From NCBI GenBank assembly GCA_965224495.1, contig CBDCZI010000014.1, positions 1 through 64,000 of the forward strand: a stretch of DNA of 64,000 nt, read 5' to 3'. Position 1 is the first letter of the stretch. Each line of letters starts with the position of its first letter. The notes under the pieces were generated by a model. It saw only the letters and a program-made list of their open reading frames with translations, ran no database searches and was not told where the DNA came from. Source of the stretch: CBDCZI01 sp965224495. GTDB lineage: Bacteria > Bacteroidota > Bacteroidia > Cytophagales > JAAEPT01. Made by a program: the position numbers and the translations under genes. This document shows positions 43,131 to 54,400 of this stretch, piece by piece.

Positions 43131-43157
43131 AAAAAAAGCCACATAAAGTGGCTTTTA
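43131..43157 (-). terminator. Intrinsic terminator after the porP/sprF gene
   Basis: On the minus strand AAAAGCCAC pairs with GTGGCTTTT around TTTAT and is followed by a T-run. It lies 22 bases after the downstream PorP/SprF stop and separates the T9SS operon from the CYTH operon. Confidence 0.88.
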
Positions 43158-43178
43158 AAATAAGTTTTCAAATCATTA

Positions 43179-44186
43179 TTATCTTCGTCCACCTGCATTT
43201 CTAGCATGGTAATGAGGCATAATATGGTAACCTAATGTTATTTCGTGAGTACCGTTACTATATTTTGCGATATTTGAAATTGTAATATCATAAGAATAAG
43301 CTATTTCTATCGTTTTCTTTTCTCCCAAAACAACACCTGCTAATAAGACAACTGCATCTTGGTGTCTGTAAGAAACACCTCCATAATACATATCCATGTA
43401 ATCAACTCTTGTGTTTAAGTCAAATGAGAAAGGTGCTCCAATTACTTTTTTCACCATGAAAGAAGGCATCATATACAAATCATAACCCACTTGAAATTTA
43501 CCTCCAGCAACCATATTGTAATGAGGAGTCAAACGACCCAAAACTGACGGGTCATTAGCTAAGTTTACACCTTTAAATTTCACTTTAGAATTTAAAACTT
43601 GATTTGCTGAAGCTCCTACATAAAATTTATCAGAAAAATACAACCAAGCTCCCAATGAAGCATCTGGAGAAATCTTTGATAAATCTCTACCTGCAATACT
43701 TGGGTCATTAATTTGCTCTGTTATCAGCTCAGCACCATCTATCTTGTATTGATTAACACCTACAGACGCACCTAATGTTAAACGTACCCCATCCGAATGA
43801 TGTAAAGCCCCGTACCAACTACCATCACTAATAGGTAAGTTATACGAGAAAGTACCATTGACTTTCAAGTTCTGAATAGGTCCTGTTTGATCTCTCATCA
43901 GGTACCCTCCAACACCTGGGTAAGTACTTTTATCATTTTTTCCATGACGTAATGTATGTTCTTTAATTGGTGCGTGTGCACTTAAATAAGTCGTACGAGG
44001 TGCATTGTCTAATCCTCGCCATTGTTCTCTATGCCCTACCTTAATATCAACATAATCCTCTGACCCTGCTAATGCGGGGTTGTACAAAAAGGGATTAACC
44101 ATATATTGACTGTATTGAGGTGTTTGCTGTGCATGTACAAATACTGTACTTGCTACCAAAGTTAAAGCTATTATTAATTTTCTCAT
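43179..44186 (-). CDS. PorP/SprF family type IX secretion membrane protein (second copy)
   Basis: 335-residue outer-membrane protein with signal peptide (KLIIALTLVASTVFVHAQ) and the family opening QTPQYSQYMVNPFLYNPALA, followed by REQWRGLDNAPRTTYLSAHA. Beta-strand pattern throughout. SprF and relatives help attach or export T9SS proteins with type B C-termini. It is the last of three genes on one strand after the giant protein and a first PorP/SprF copy. Confidence 0.88.
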   Translation of the reverse strand: MRKLIIALTLVASTVFVHAQQTPQYSQYMVNPFLYNPALAGSEDYVDIKVGHREQWRGLDNAPRTTYLSAHAPIKEHTLRHGKNDKSTYPGVGGYLMRDQTGPIQNLKVNGTFSYNLPISDGSWYGALHHSDGVRLTLGASVGVNQYKIDGAELITEQINDPSIAGRDLSKISPDASLGAWLYFSDKFYVGASANQVLNSKVKFKGVNLANDPSVLGRLTPHYNMVAGGKFQVGYDLYMMPSFMVKKVIGAPFSFDLNTRVDYMDMYYGGVSYRHQDAVVLLAGVVLGEKKTIEIAYSYDITISNIAKYSNGTHEITLGYHIMPHYHARNAGGRR

Positions 44187-44315
44187 GTCTGACTATTTTC
44201 TAATCTTACAACTGTTTATTGCGAAACATTACAATTAGTAACCTCTAATATAGGCAAATAATAGATACTTTCCTCTATTATTCGTAACTCTTTAAAGAAA
44301 CCTATTAAATTAAAT

Positions 44316-44352
44316 AAGGTTTGTGTTCTTCTTAAAGAAGAACACAAACCTT
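44316..44352. repeat. Long perfect inverted repeat between the two porP/sprF genes
   Basis: AAGGTTTGTGTTCTTCTT (44316-44333) is the exact reverse complement of AAGAAGAACACAAACCTT (44335-44352), an 18-bp stem with almost no loop. There is no T-run on the minus side, so it may act as an mRNA stabiliser, attenuator or weak terminator. Confidence 0.6.
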
Positions 44353-44386
44353 ACACTTTACTTATTAAGTAGTTACATAAAAACTA

Positions 44387-45379
44387 CTACCACTTCTTTT
44401 TATTCCAATAATTTGTTGGACAAGCCAAATTGTGAGGATGTTGGAATCGGTAACCTACAATTACCTCATGCGAACCTTTACTAAACTTCCTAATTGCAGA
44501 AGTCGTAAAATCATACGAGTAACTTACTTCTAATCTTTTCTTCACGACAACACCTGCTATCAGAGAAAATCCATCACCTACACGGTAAGAAACTCCTCCC
44601 CAATATTTATCATCATAATCTACTTTAGCGTTCAAGTCTAACGAAGGAGGCGTAGGACGTACATATTTCAGCATCAACGACGGAACAAGTGTTATTTTAT
44701 CACTCATCGGCATCATTAAACCTCCTGTCATGTAATAATGGTTATTAAATCTTGTGAAGTTCTGGTTATGTTCTTCGTCATAAACCCCTTGAAAGTTCAC
44801 TTCCGATTTCAATACTTGGTAAGCTGATGCTCCAAAATAAAAATCTTTATTATACACCCAAACACCTAAGTTCAAGTCAGGTATCAATTCATTATACGCT
44901 CCTTCTATTAATAAATCTCCTTCATCTACAATATCCTTTCTATACCCATCAGGATTAAAACTAAATTGTTTAGCTCCCAAAGCAAGTCCCATCGATACAC
45001 GTATTTTTTTAGCTATCGCTGTATTAAAGGCATACGTTCCATAAAAACCATTACGTTTTATTGCTCCTGTCTGATCTGAATAGAAATAACCTCCTATTCC
45101 ATGCCAATACCCATGTTCTCCTTTATGACGTCCATGCCCACTATTAAACTCTTTACCCAAAGTAGAGTGACCTGATAAATACATAGTTTTAGGTGCCGCA
45201 TCAAAACCTACCCATTGTGTACGAAACCCCATTTTTACATCAATAAAATCTTCCGTACCTCCTACTGCAGGGTTGATTGTGTATTGGTTCGCCATATACT
45301 GTGTGTATTGTTGCTCTTGCTGTGCATGAACAAACCCAACAGTAATTAATGCTCCTAAATAAAGTAATATCTTTTTCAT
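44387..45379 (-). CDS. PorP/SprF family type IX secretion membrane protein (first copy)
   Basis: 330 residues, signal peptide KKILLYLGALITVGFVHAQ, then EQQYTQYMANQYTINPAVGG and RTQWVGFDAAPKTMYLSGHS, the PorP/SprF signature. It starts 30 bases after the stop of the 3,717-residue secreted protein, as expected for a dedicated SprF-type partner. The end (NLACPTNYWNKKKW) is unusually basic. Confidence 0.88.
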   Translation of the reverse strand: MKKILLYLGALITVGFVHAQQEQQYTQYMANQYTINPAVGGTEDFIDVKMGFRTQWVGFDAAPKTMYLSGHSTLGKEFNSGHGRHKGEHGYWHGIGGYFYSDQTGAIKRNGFYGTYAFNTAIAKKIRVSMGLALGAKQFSFNPDGYRKDIVDEGDLLIEGAYNELIPDLNLGVWVYNKDFYFGASAYQVLKSEVNFQGVYDEEHNQNFTRFNNHYYMTGGLMMPMSDKITLVPSLMLKYVRPTPPSLDLNAKVDYDDKYWGGVSYRVGDGFSLIAGVVVKKRLEVSYSYDFTTSAIRKFSKGSHEVIVGYRFQHPHNLACPTNYWNKKKW

Positions 45380-45408
45380 ATAATTCTTATTTAACTAAAC
45401 ACCTTAAA

Positions 45409-48400
45409 TTATCTCATTATCGTTACAGCACCATTCATTGTAATATCCTTGTAATTCAACTCAATTACGTAATAGTACACTGCTGCTGGAATATCTGTTC
45501 CGTTTTTAGTTCCATCCCAAGGGTTACCTAAATATTCAGGACCTCCAACTCCTTTGTAAACTACATTACCCCATCGGTTAAATACTCTAATTTTTGCTTC
45601 TGGGTAATCTTCAATGTTTGTTAATATCCAATAGTCATTTAAACCATCTCCATTACCTGGTGTAAACATAGAGGGCACTTTTACCAAGTCACGCACTCTG
45701 ATTTCTTTCGTCGCTGATACTGAACAACCTTGTTCGGTTGCTGTCACTGTGTAGGTTGTTGTTTTGGGTGGGGTCAAGGCTATCGACTGTCCTCCTCCTA
45801 AACTACTTCCTTCACTTGACCATGTGTAATCATCGTAAGTCGTTGGTGTTCCATTATGAGTAGCTGTTAACGACACTGACTGTCCGAAATCAATATCATC
45901 TTCACTTGCAGCTATTGCTACATTTACAAATACCACATCTACATTATAATTTTGTGTGGCTGTACAACCTGTATTTCCATTTTCAACTGTTACTTGGTAA
46001 GCTCCTTCCGTTGCTGTAGCCAAAAGCGTTTGTTGAAAACCTGTACTTGCTAAGTTACCTACTGGACCATTCCATGAGTAAGTCGCACCTAATAAGTCTG
46101 ACAGATTACTTACATTCACTGCCAATACGCCATCCTCATTTTCACAAAGTGTTAAGTTTTGTTGAGGTGTTGAAATCACAGGTTTAGCAAATACTATCGG
46201 TGTCGAAAGCGTCGAGAACCCTGACGTTACAGGACAAGCTGTTACAGTTACTTCTATTTTCGCATATATTTGGTCTCCTTTTGTTGGCACATAAGAATAA
46301 GTAGCACCTGTTCCTAATACAACATCTGGTGCTGTACCATCTCCTTTCGTTCCTTTGTACCAAGTGTAAGTATAAACTGTATTATCAGCTGGTGTCGCTT
46401 TTAATTCTTGGCTAACACCCTCACAAGCTCCTGCAGGAGGGTCGATAGCAACCGTTGGTATTACTGTTGTAATTACAGTCACCGTTTTGATTGTGTCTCC
46501 TTTACATCCTTTTGCATCTTCCACATTCAAGGTAATATCTCCTCCCGTTCCTACAAAAGCAATATCTACATTTTGGTTTGTAGCGACTCCTGAGATTGTA
46601 CCTCCTGCTGTACTCCAAGCGATTGTTGGGTAAGCTTGGTCTGCGGTATAAGTCTGTGTTGTATTTTCACAAGGCTGAGCCATTCCTGAAATCGTAGGTG
46701 TTGGATTCGCATTGACTGTTACGACAACCTCTTTTGTTTTCGGACAAGTTGCTTCGTCTTGTTTATTTTTCACCTCTACTGTATAAGTACCTGCGGTTAC
46801 TGGTGCTGTTAAACTGTAATTAGCTAAAGTCGTTGTCCCTGCCAAAGTTACTCCTGCTGGTGCTGACCAAGCGTAAGTTACGCCTACGATATCAGAGGCA
46901 TTTGACACCATACTCACATTTGTCCCCTCACATTCTTCAGCCGTACCATCTGCTACCGTTGGGTAAGCTAAGAACCTTACTTCTCTTGCCGTTGGCGCTG
47001 ATACAAATCCTCCTGAACATCCTTGCTTTCTTACTTCTACATATACATTCGTTCCATCTGCTTGTACAGTACTTCCTGCTACATCATAAGTTGCATTGGT
47101 TGCTCCTGCGATTACTGTACCCGAACCTACTGCTCCCGTGTACCATACATAATCATAACTTCCTGCTGGTAATGGTGTCGCTGTGAATGTTAATGTTGCA
47201 TCATCACAAACTCTATCTGGTTGAGCAACCGTTACTGTTGGTGGATCTACACTTACTGCAAATGTTGCCGAACCGACACAAGTGTTATCATCCGTTACCG
47301 TTACGGCTACATCTCCCGAACCTGTTACTGGCATCGTTAAATCGTAAGTCGTATTTGTTGTTCCGTTATTTTCTGTTTCTCCTGTTATTGTATTTGACCA
47401 TACATAAGTTGATACGCCTGATGGGGTAGAACCTGCTGTCAAACTATAAACTTCTGTTGCTCCTGTACAAGGTACTCCTTCTCCGTCAATCACGGGTACT
47501 GGGTTCGCATTTACTGTTACAACAACATTTTTTGTTTTCGGACAACTCGTTGTTGTCCCTTCCTTGTTAGTTACAACTACGCTATAAGTCCCTGCTGTTA
47601 CTGGAGCAGTTAAAGTGTAATTTGCTAAAGTCGTTGTCCCTGCCAAAGTTACTCCTGCTGGTGCTGACCAAGCGTAAGTTACTCCTACGATATCAGAAGC
47701 ATTTGATACCATACTCACATTTGTCCCCTCACATTCTTCAGCCGTACCATCTGCTACCGTTGGGTAAGCTAAGAACCTTACTTCTCTTGCCGTTGGCACT
47801 GATACAAATCCTCCTGAACATCCTTGCTTTCTTACTTCTACATATACATTCGTTCCGTCAGCTTGAACAGTACTTCCTGCTACATCATAAGTTGCATTGG
47901 TTGCCCCTGCGATTACTGTACCCGAACCTACTGCTCCCGTGTACCATACATAATCATAACTTCCTGCTGGTAATGGTGTCGCTGTGAATGTTAATGTTTC
48001 ATCATCACAAACTCTATCTGGTTGAGCAACCGTTACTGTTGGTGGATCTACACTTACTGCAAATATTGCCGAACCGACACAAGTGTTATCATCCGTTACC
48101 GTTACGGCTACATCTCCCGAACCTGTTACTGGCATCGTTAAATCGTAAGTCGTATTTGTTGTTCCGTTATTTTCTGTTTCTCCTGTTATTGTATTTGACC
48201 ATACATAAGTTGATACGCCTGATGGGGTAGAACCTGCTGTCAAACTATAAACTTCTGTTGCTCCTGTACAAGGTACTCCTTCTCCGTCAATCACGGGTAC
48301 TGGGTTCGCATTTACTGTTACAACAACATTTTTTGTTTTCGGACAACTCGTTGTTGTCCCTTCCTTGTTAGTTACAACTACGCTATAACTCCCTGCTGTT

Positions 48401-51400
48401 ACTGGAGCAGTTAAAGTGTAATTTGCTAAAGTCGTTGTCCCTGCCAAAGTTACTCCTGCTGGTGCTGACCAAGCGTAAGTTACTCCTACGATATCAGAAG
48501 CATTTGATACCATACTCACATTTGTCCCCTCACATTCTTCAGCCGTACCATCTGCTACCGTTGGGTAAGCTAAGAACCTTACTTCTCTTGCCGTTGGCGC
48601 TGATACAAATCCTCCTGAACATCCTTGCTTTCTTACTTCTACATATACATTCGTTCCGTCAGCTTGAACAGTACTTCCTGCTACATCATAAGTTGCATTG
48701 GTTGCTCCTGCGATTACTGTACCCGAACCTACTGCTCCCGTGTACCATACATAATCATAACTTCCTGCTGGTAATGGTGTCGCTGTGAATGTTAATGTTT
48801 CATCATCACAAACTCTATCTGGTTGAGCAACCGTTACTGTTGGTGGATCTACACTTACTGCAAATATTGCCGAACCGACACAAGTGTTATCATCCGTTAC
48901 CGTTACGGCTACATCTCCCGAACCTGTTACTGGCATCGTTAAATCGTAAGTCGTATTTGTTGTTCCGTTATTTTCTGTTTCTCCTGTTATTGTATTTGAC
49001 CATACATAAGTTGATACGCCTGATGGGGTAGAACCTGCTGTCAAACTATAAACTTCTGTTGCTCCTGTACAAGGTACTCCTTCTCCGTCAATCACGGGTA
49101 CTGGGTTCGCATTTACTGTTACAACAACATTTTTTGTTTTCGGACAACTCGTTGTTGTCCCTTCCTTGTTAGTTACAACTACGCTATAACTCCCTGCTGT
49201 TACTGGAGCAGTTAAAGTGTAATTTGCTAAAGTCGTTGTCCCTGCCAAAGTTACTCCTGCTGGTGCTGACCAAGCGTAAGTTACTCCTACGATATCAGAA
49301 GCATTTGATACCATACTCACATTTGTCCCCTCACATTCTTCAGCCGTACCATCTGCTACCGTTGGGTAAGCTAAGAACCTTACTTCTCTTGCCGTTGGCG
49401 CTGATACAAATCCTCCTGAACATCCTTGCTTTCTTACTTCTACATATACATTCGTTCCGTCAGCTTGAACAGTACTTCCTGCTACATCATAAGTTGCATT
49501 GGTTGCTCCTGCGATTACTGTACCCGAACCTACTGCTCCCGTGTACCATACATAATCATAACTTCCTGCTGGTAATGGTGTCGCTGTGAATGTTAATGTT
49601 TCATCATCACAAACTCTATCTGGTTGAGCAACCGTTACTGTTGGTGGATCTACACTTACTGCAAATATTGCCGAACCGACACAAGTGTTATCATCCGTTA
49701 CCGTTACGGCTACATCTCCCGAACCTGTTACTGGCATCGTTAAATCGTAAGTCGTATTTGTTGTTCCGTTATTTTCTGTTTCTCCTGTTATTGTATTTGA
49801 CCATACATAAGTTGATACGCCTGATGGGGTAGAACCTGCTGTCAAACTATAAACTTCTGTTGCTCCTGTACACGGTGCTCCTTCTCCAGAAATTACTGGT
49901 ACTGGATTTGCATTTACGGTTAGATCTACCGTTCCATTCGCTTTACAGCCTCCTGTAATCGTTGCGTAATTTTTAGTTACCTCAACCGCATAGCTTCCTG
50001 TCATTATTGCTGTTGCGGCAGTGATAGCTGGTGTCGCTCCTGTACCTGTATAACTCAAAGGCCCTGTCCAAGCGTAAGTATTTGGTGTTACTGTTGCTGG
50101 GTTCGCAGGGTCATAAGCTACTAATGTAGTATTTAATCCTGCACATACTTCTACTGCCACTCCGTTTGGTGTACTTGGTAAAGGTTCTACTGTTACCGTG
50201 TAAGCTTTTGTTAATGTAGGGTCTTCACACGTTCTTTTTGTTGTTCCATCATTTAAAGTAATCTCTATTTGACCATAAGCCGAATAATCAACAGTTCCTT
50301 GTGTAGTGGCTGTTGCTAAAGCTAATGTTTCTGAACCAATAGTACCAGTTGTACCTGATACCGTATGACCAGTTACACCTGTTGCCGTTGCTGACCAAAC
50401 ATAAGTTGCTCCAATGACATCACTTGTCAATGTTACTGCTGTAGAAGCCGAACCGTCACAAATACTTTCATCAGTTAAAGCGGTAAGTATAGGGAATTTC
50501 TGAATAGCTACATTATGTGTTACTGCCGTTGCCGAACAAGTCAAATCTGTTGCTGCAATTAACGAACTCGATTTAATTCCATAGTTTTCATTTAATGTAA
50601 TCACCGCATCGGTTGCTACAAAGTCAAAATCTTGTGTATCGTAGGTTGGTGTTGCATAGGCATTAGTTCCTGTTGGTCCTCCACTTGCTGTTGCGTTGGT
50701 TGCAGACCAAGAAGTATTAGTTGTCAAGTTCATTGCTGTTGCAAATGTTTCAAAAGCAGTTTGTGCATCTGCTGTATATGTTTCTCCAGCTGTGTTTTCA
50801 CATACCTTATCTTCTCCTACGATAAGAGGCAAAGGATTTAAGTGTTCTTGTACTTTTACTAATTCAGAAACTACTGAACATCCCCCATCTGCTTGTACTT
50901 TAAAGAAATAATAACCGGTGTTACTTGCTTTGTATTCCCCTGTTCCTTGTGCCACAGGTGGAGCTAAAGCGTAAGCTGTTGTTACTTGTACTTCAGTGTA
51001 TTTTGTAGTTGCTACAGACGCAAATGTTGATGGTTGCCACGAAGCTTTCAACGCTGTAGTATCGGTTGCATTTACTTGGTACCAAGTATAATTCCAAAAA
51101 TCTGTCAAGGGTTTACCTGTTTGACTTGGTACAAACGTATGATCACCACCCTCACAGAAAGACGCTTTTTGTAAAGCAGTGTGTGTCCCAGCTTCTTTTG
51201 TGTAAATAGGTGTATTTGCTACAAATTCATTTTTAGGTAATACACAAGAACATTCAGAACAATCACTAAAGTGAGACGAACCGTCTGTTGGGTCTGTAAT
51301 TACTACTAAATATTCTTGACATTCAGTATCTGCAAATTTCGAAGCAAATTTGTATTGATAAACTACTTCTCCAGCAATAGTTACTGCCGTTGCATTCCCT

Positions 51401-54400
51401 ACATACTGCCCTTGATTTTGTCCACTCCCACAATTCACACACAAATTCGGTGCTGTATTCTTCTTATAAACCTGAACAATGAATCCACTTCCTGTCAAAC
51501 TTAACGAAGCTTCTGTATAGATTTCTAATGTTGTATTTCCGCCATTTGTTGTCACATCTTCCAATACCATATTTGGTTTATAAGATGGTATCAATGTATT
51601 TAAAAATGAATTATTTCCTGAGTTAGCTAAAACAATACCATCTGCATTACAAGAGAAATTATTATTCAAGAAATTATTATTTGCGCTGGTTTCAACATTA
51701 ATACCTTGCCCTGTATTCAAATTAATTTCATTCGCTGTCACCAAAACATCTGTACAACTCATCAAGTTTACTCCGTTTGTTGTGTTGCTTTCAATTGTAT
51801 TCCCTGAAATGGTTAATAAAGAAGTATGCCCCGTTACCAAAATACCGTTTGCTGTATTTTTCGTGGTTGCATTACCAATCGTATTTCCATTAATAATAGA
51901 ATTCGTACCTACACCTGCTGTGATATGAATACCATTTGTATTGTTATGAATAATATTAGCAGAATTAACCGTCATTACTCCTGTAACTGACGCACCAAAA
52001 TTAACTCCATCACCTGTGTTTCCAGCAATTGTATTTGCACTAATAGTTAATGTATTCGCTTGATTACTTACTAAAATACCGTTTGTGGCATTTTTTGTTG
52101 TTGCATGACCAATTGTGTTTCCATTAATTACAGACGACGCGCCAATACCATTAACTATATTAATACCATTTGCATTGTTATGAATAATATTTGCCGAGTT
52201 AACAGTCATTGTACCTGTTACGCCTGTAATGAATTTCAATCCATCTTGTGTGTTTCCTGCGATTGTATTTGCACTAATTGTCAAAGCAGACGTTTGATCT
52301 TTCACCAAAATACCGTTCAAACTATTCTCTGTTGTTGCATTTCCTATCGTGTTGCCATCAATAACTGACGTTCCACCCAAATTAGCTGTAATATCAATCC
52401 CGTTTTGGTTTCCATAAATTACATTCGCAAGGTTTACGTTTACATTTGTATTTCCTGAATCAAAATTAATTCCGTCAACTGTATTTTGATTAATTGTATT
52501 TGCCGAAATCGTTAATGTGGTCACATCTTTTGCATTTACTCCATTAGCACCGTTAAATGCTATTGTATTCCCTTTACCTGCTGTACCTATAACTAAAGTA
52601 GACGCACCTTCTGCATAAATACCATCTTTTGAATTTTTATTTATAGCAGAAATACCGATTACATTCTCATCTATTGAAACATTTGTATTTGTTGCTGTAT
52701 TGTCTAAATGAATACCATGACCATTAGATGCTCCTGTAATTGTATTCCCTGTAATTCCAACGGTACTCGAACCGTTTGTCAATAAAACAGCATCACCTGT
52801 TCCTCCTAAGCTTCCTGCTAAGGCTATATTTGTACCTAAAAAATTGTTTGTTATAACGTGGTTGTCCGAACCATCTAAAATGATTTGATTACCTACGTGT
52901 CCGGTTATTTCATTGGCAGTTACCGTAAACTTCGTATCCGAGTTTAGTAATTTAATACCGTTTTGAGAACCTACTGTACCTACTGTCCCGTTAGGTAGAT
53001 TCGCTGTTCCGTTTTTCCCTAAACCAATTTTGTTCTTTTGAATAATGTTTGTCCCTGCAACCGCGGCATCAACTAAGATGCCATCTAAACCATTACCAGC
53101 AACTACGTTGCTATCTATATCTACTGAGTTGTTACTCGTGCTAATATGAATACCATTTTTTGTATTCCCTTGTGCTACATTACCTGCTTTATCTGTACCT
53201 ATGTAGTTGTTTACAATTTTTGTAGTTGTTGCATTTGACACCTCAATACCATGACCAACATTGTTAGAAATAATGTTAGGGTCTTTCCCTGCTTGACCGA
53301 TAGATACTTTATCTGAACTGTTCGCTATAGTTACCCCATTCCCTGCATTCGCAACTGCCAAATCATTGGTTGTAATACCAATAAAGTTACCATACAATTG
53401 AGAAATCGCAGACACAGAATCAATATAGATACCCGATTTTGTAGCGTTATCTAAGTTTCCTATTGTGTTGTGGTTAATGGTTGTGTTTTGTACACCAGCT
53501 CCTATCAATAAAATACCATGTCCTTTTATTGGACCTTGAGATAGTGAGCTTTCATCTACTCCGATATAGTTGTGTCGTACTTGATTTCCATCAGAGTTTC
53601 CATGAACAAATATAGCATTGTTAGAAGTTTTAGCTATAATATTCCCTTTAGATAATGAATCCCCTCCAATAAAGTTACTACCAGAACCGTTTACTTCTAT
53701 TGCTGAAACAGGTGATAATCCATTTGAACCTTCAAATAAATTGGCTTGAATTGTATTTACATTTGCTCCACCAGACAACAATACAGATGAGTTTGTTGAA
53801 TGAATAATTGTATTCTTATCCGTATGTTTGTTACCGATGATATTTAATGTTGTTGTAGCTCCCTCTATTCGGATAGCGCTATTAAGAGATTCTCCATCAG
53901 CTATTATCGAACCAAACTCCGTATTACGTACACTGTTGTTGTTTGCTCCATTTTCGATTAATAATTGGTAAGCATGTTTACCTGCAATGTAGTTTTTAGC
54001 CACATGTCCAATTTCATTTCCTGTTGCTCCCACTCCTGTGATATAGATACCAATACTTGTATTAGGGGTAGCAAGACTTTTATTAGGAATAGCTGTTGTT
54101 CTTGTTTTATTCAATCCAATAATATTCCCATCAATTTTATTGTTTTCAGAACCATCAATATAAATACCGTGATTCTGATTTCCTGAAATAATATTGCCCA
54201 CAGAGCTCCCATCTGCTTTTGTACCTATCTCATTACTTGTCGCTGTTGATGCGATATAAATACCACTCAATGTATTTGCTTTCACATTACTCGATGTATC
54301 TACTCCTATATAGTTACCTCCAATAATATTATCATCTGTATTCGCTCCGTTCAATGAAATACCATTTCCTTTATTACCAGCAATTACATTTCCTTCCGTA

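Noticed and set aside
46833..49832. Repeated leucine-rich plus-strand frames of 80-121 codons inside the giant gene
   Set aside because: They are antisense shadows of the 801-bp repeats; their Leu-rich composition follows from the Ser/Thr/Gly-rich coding strand.
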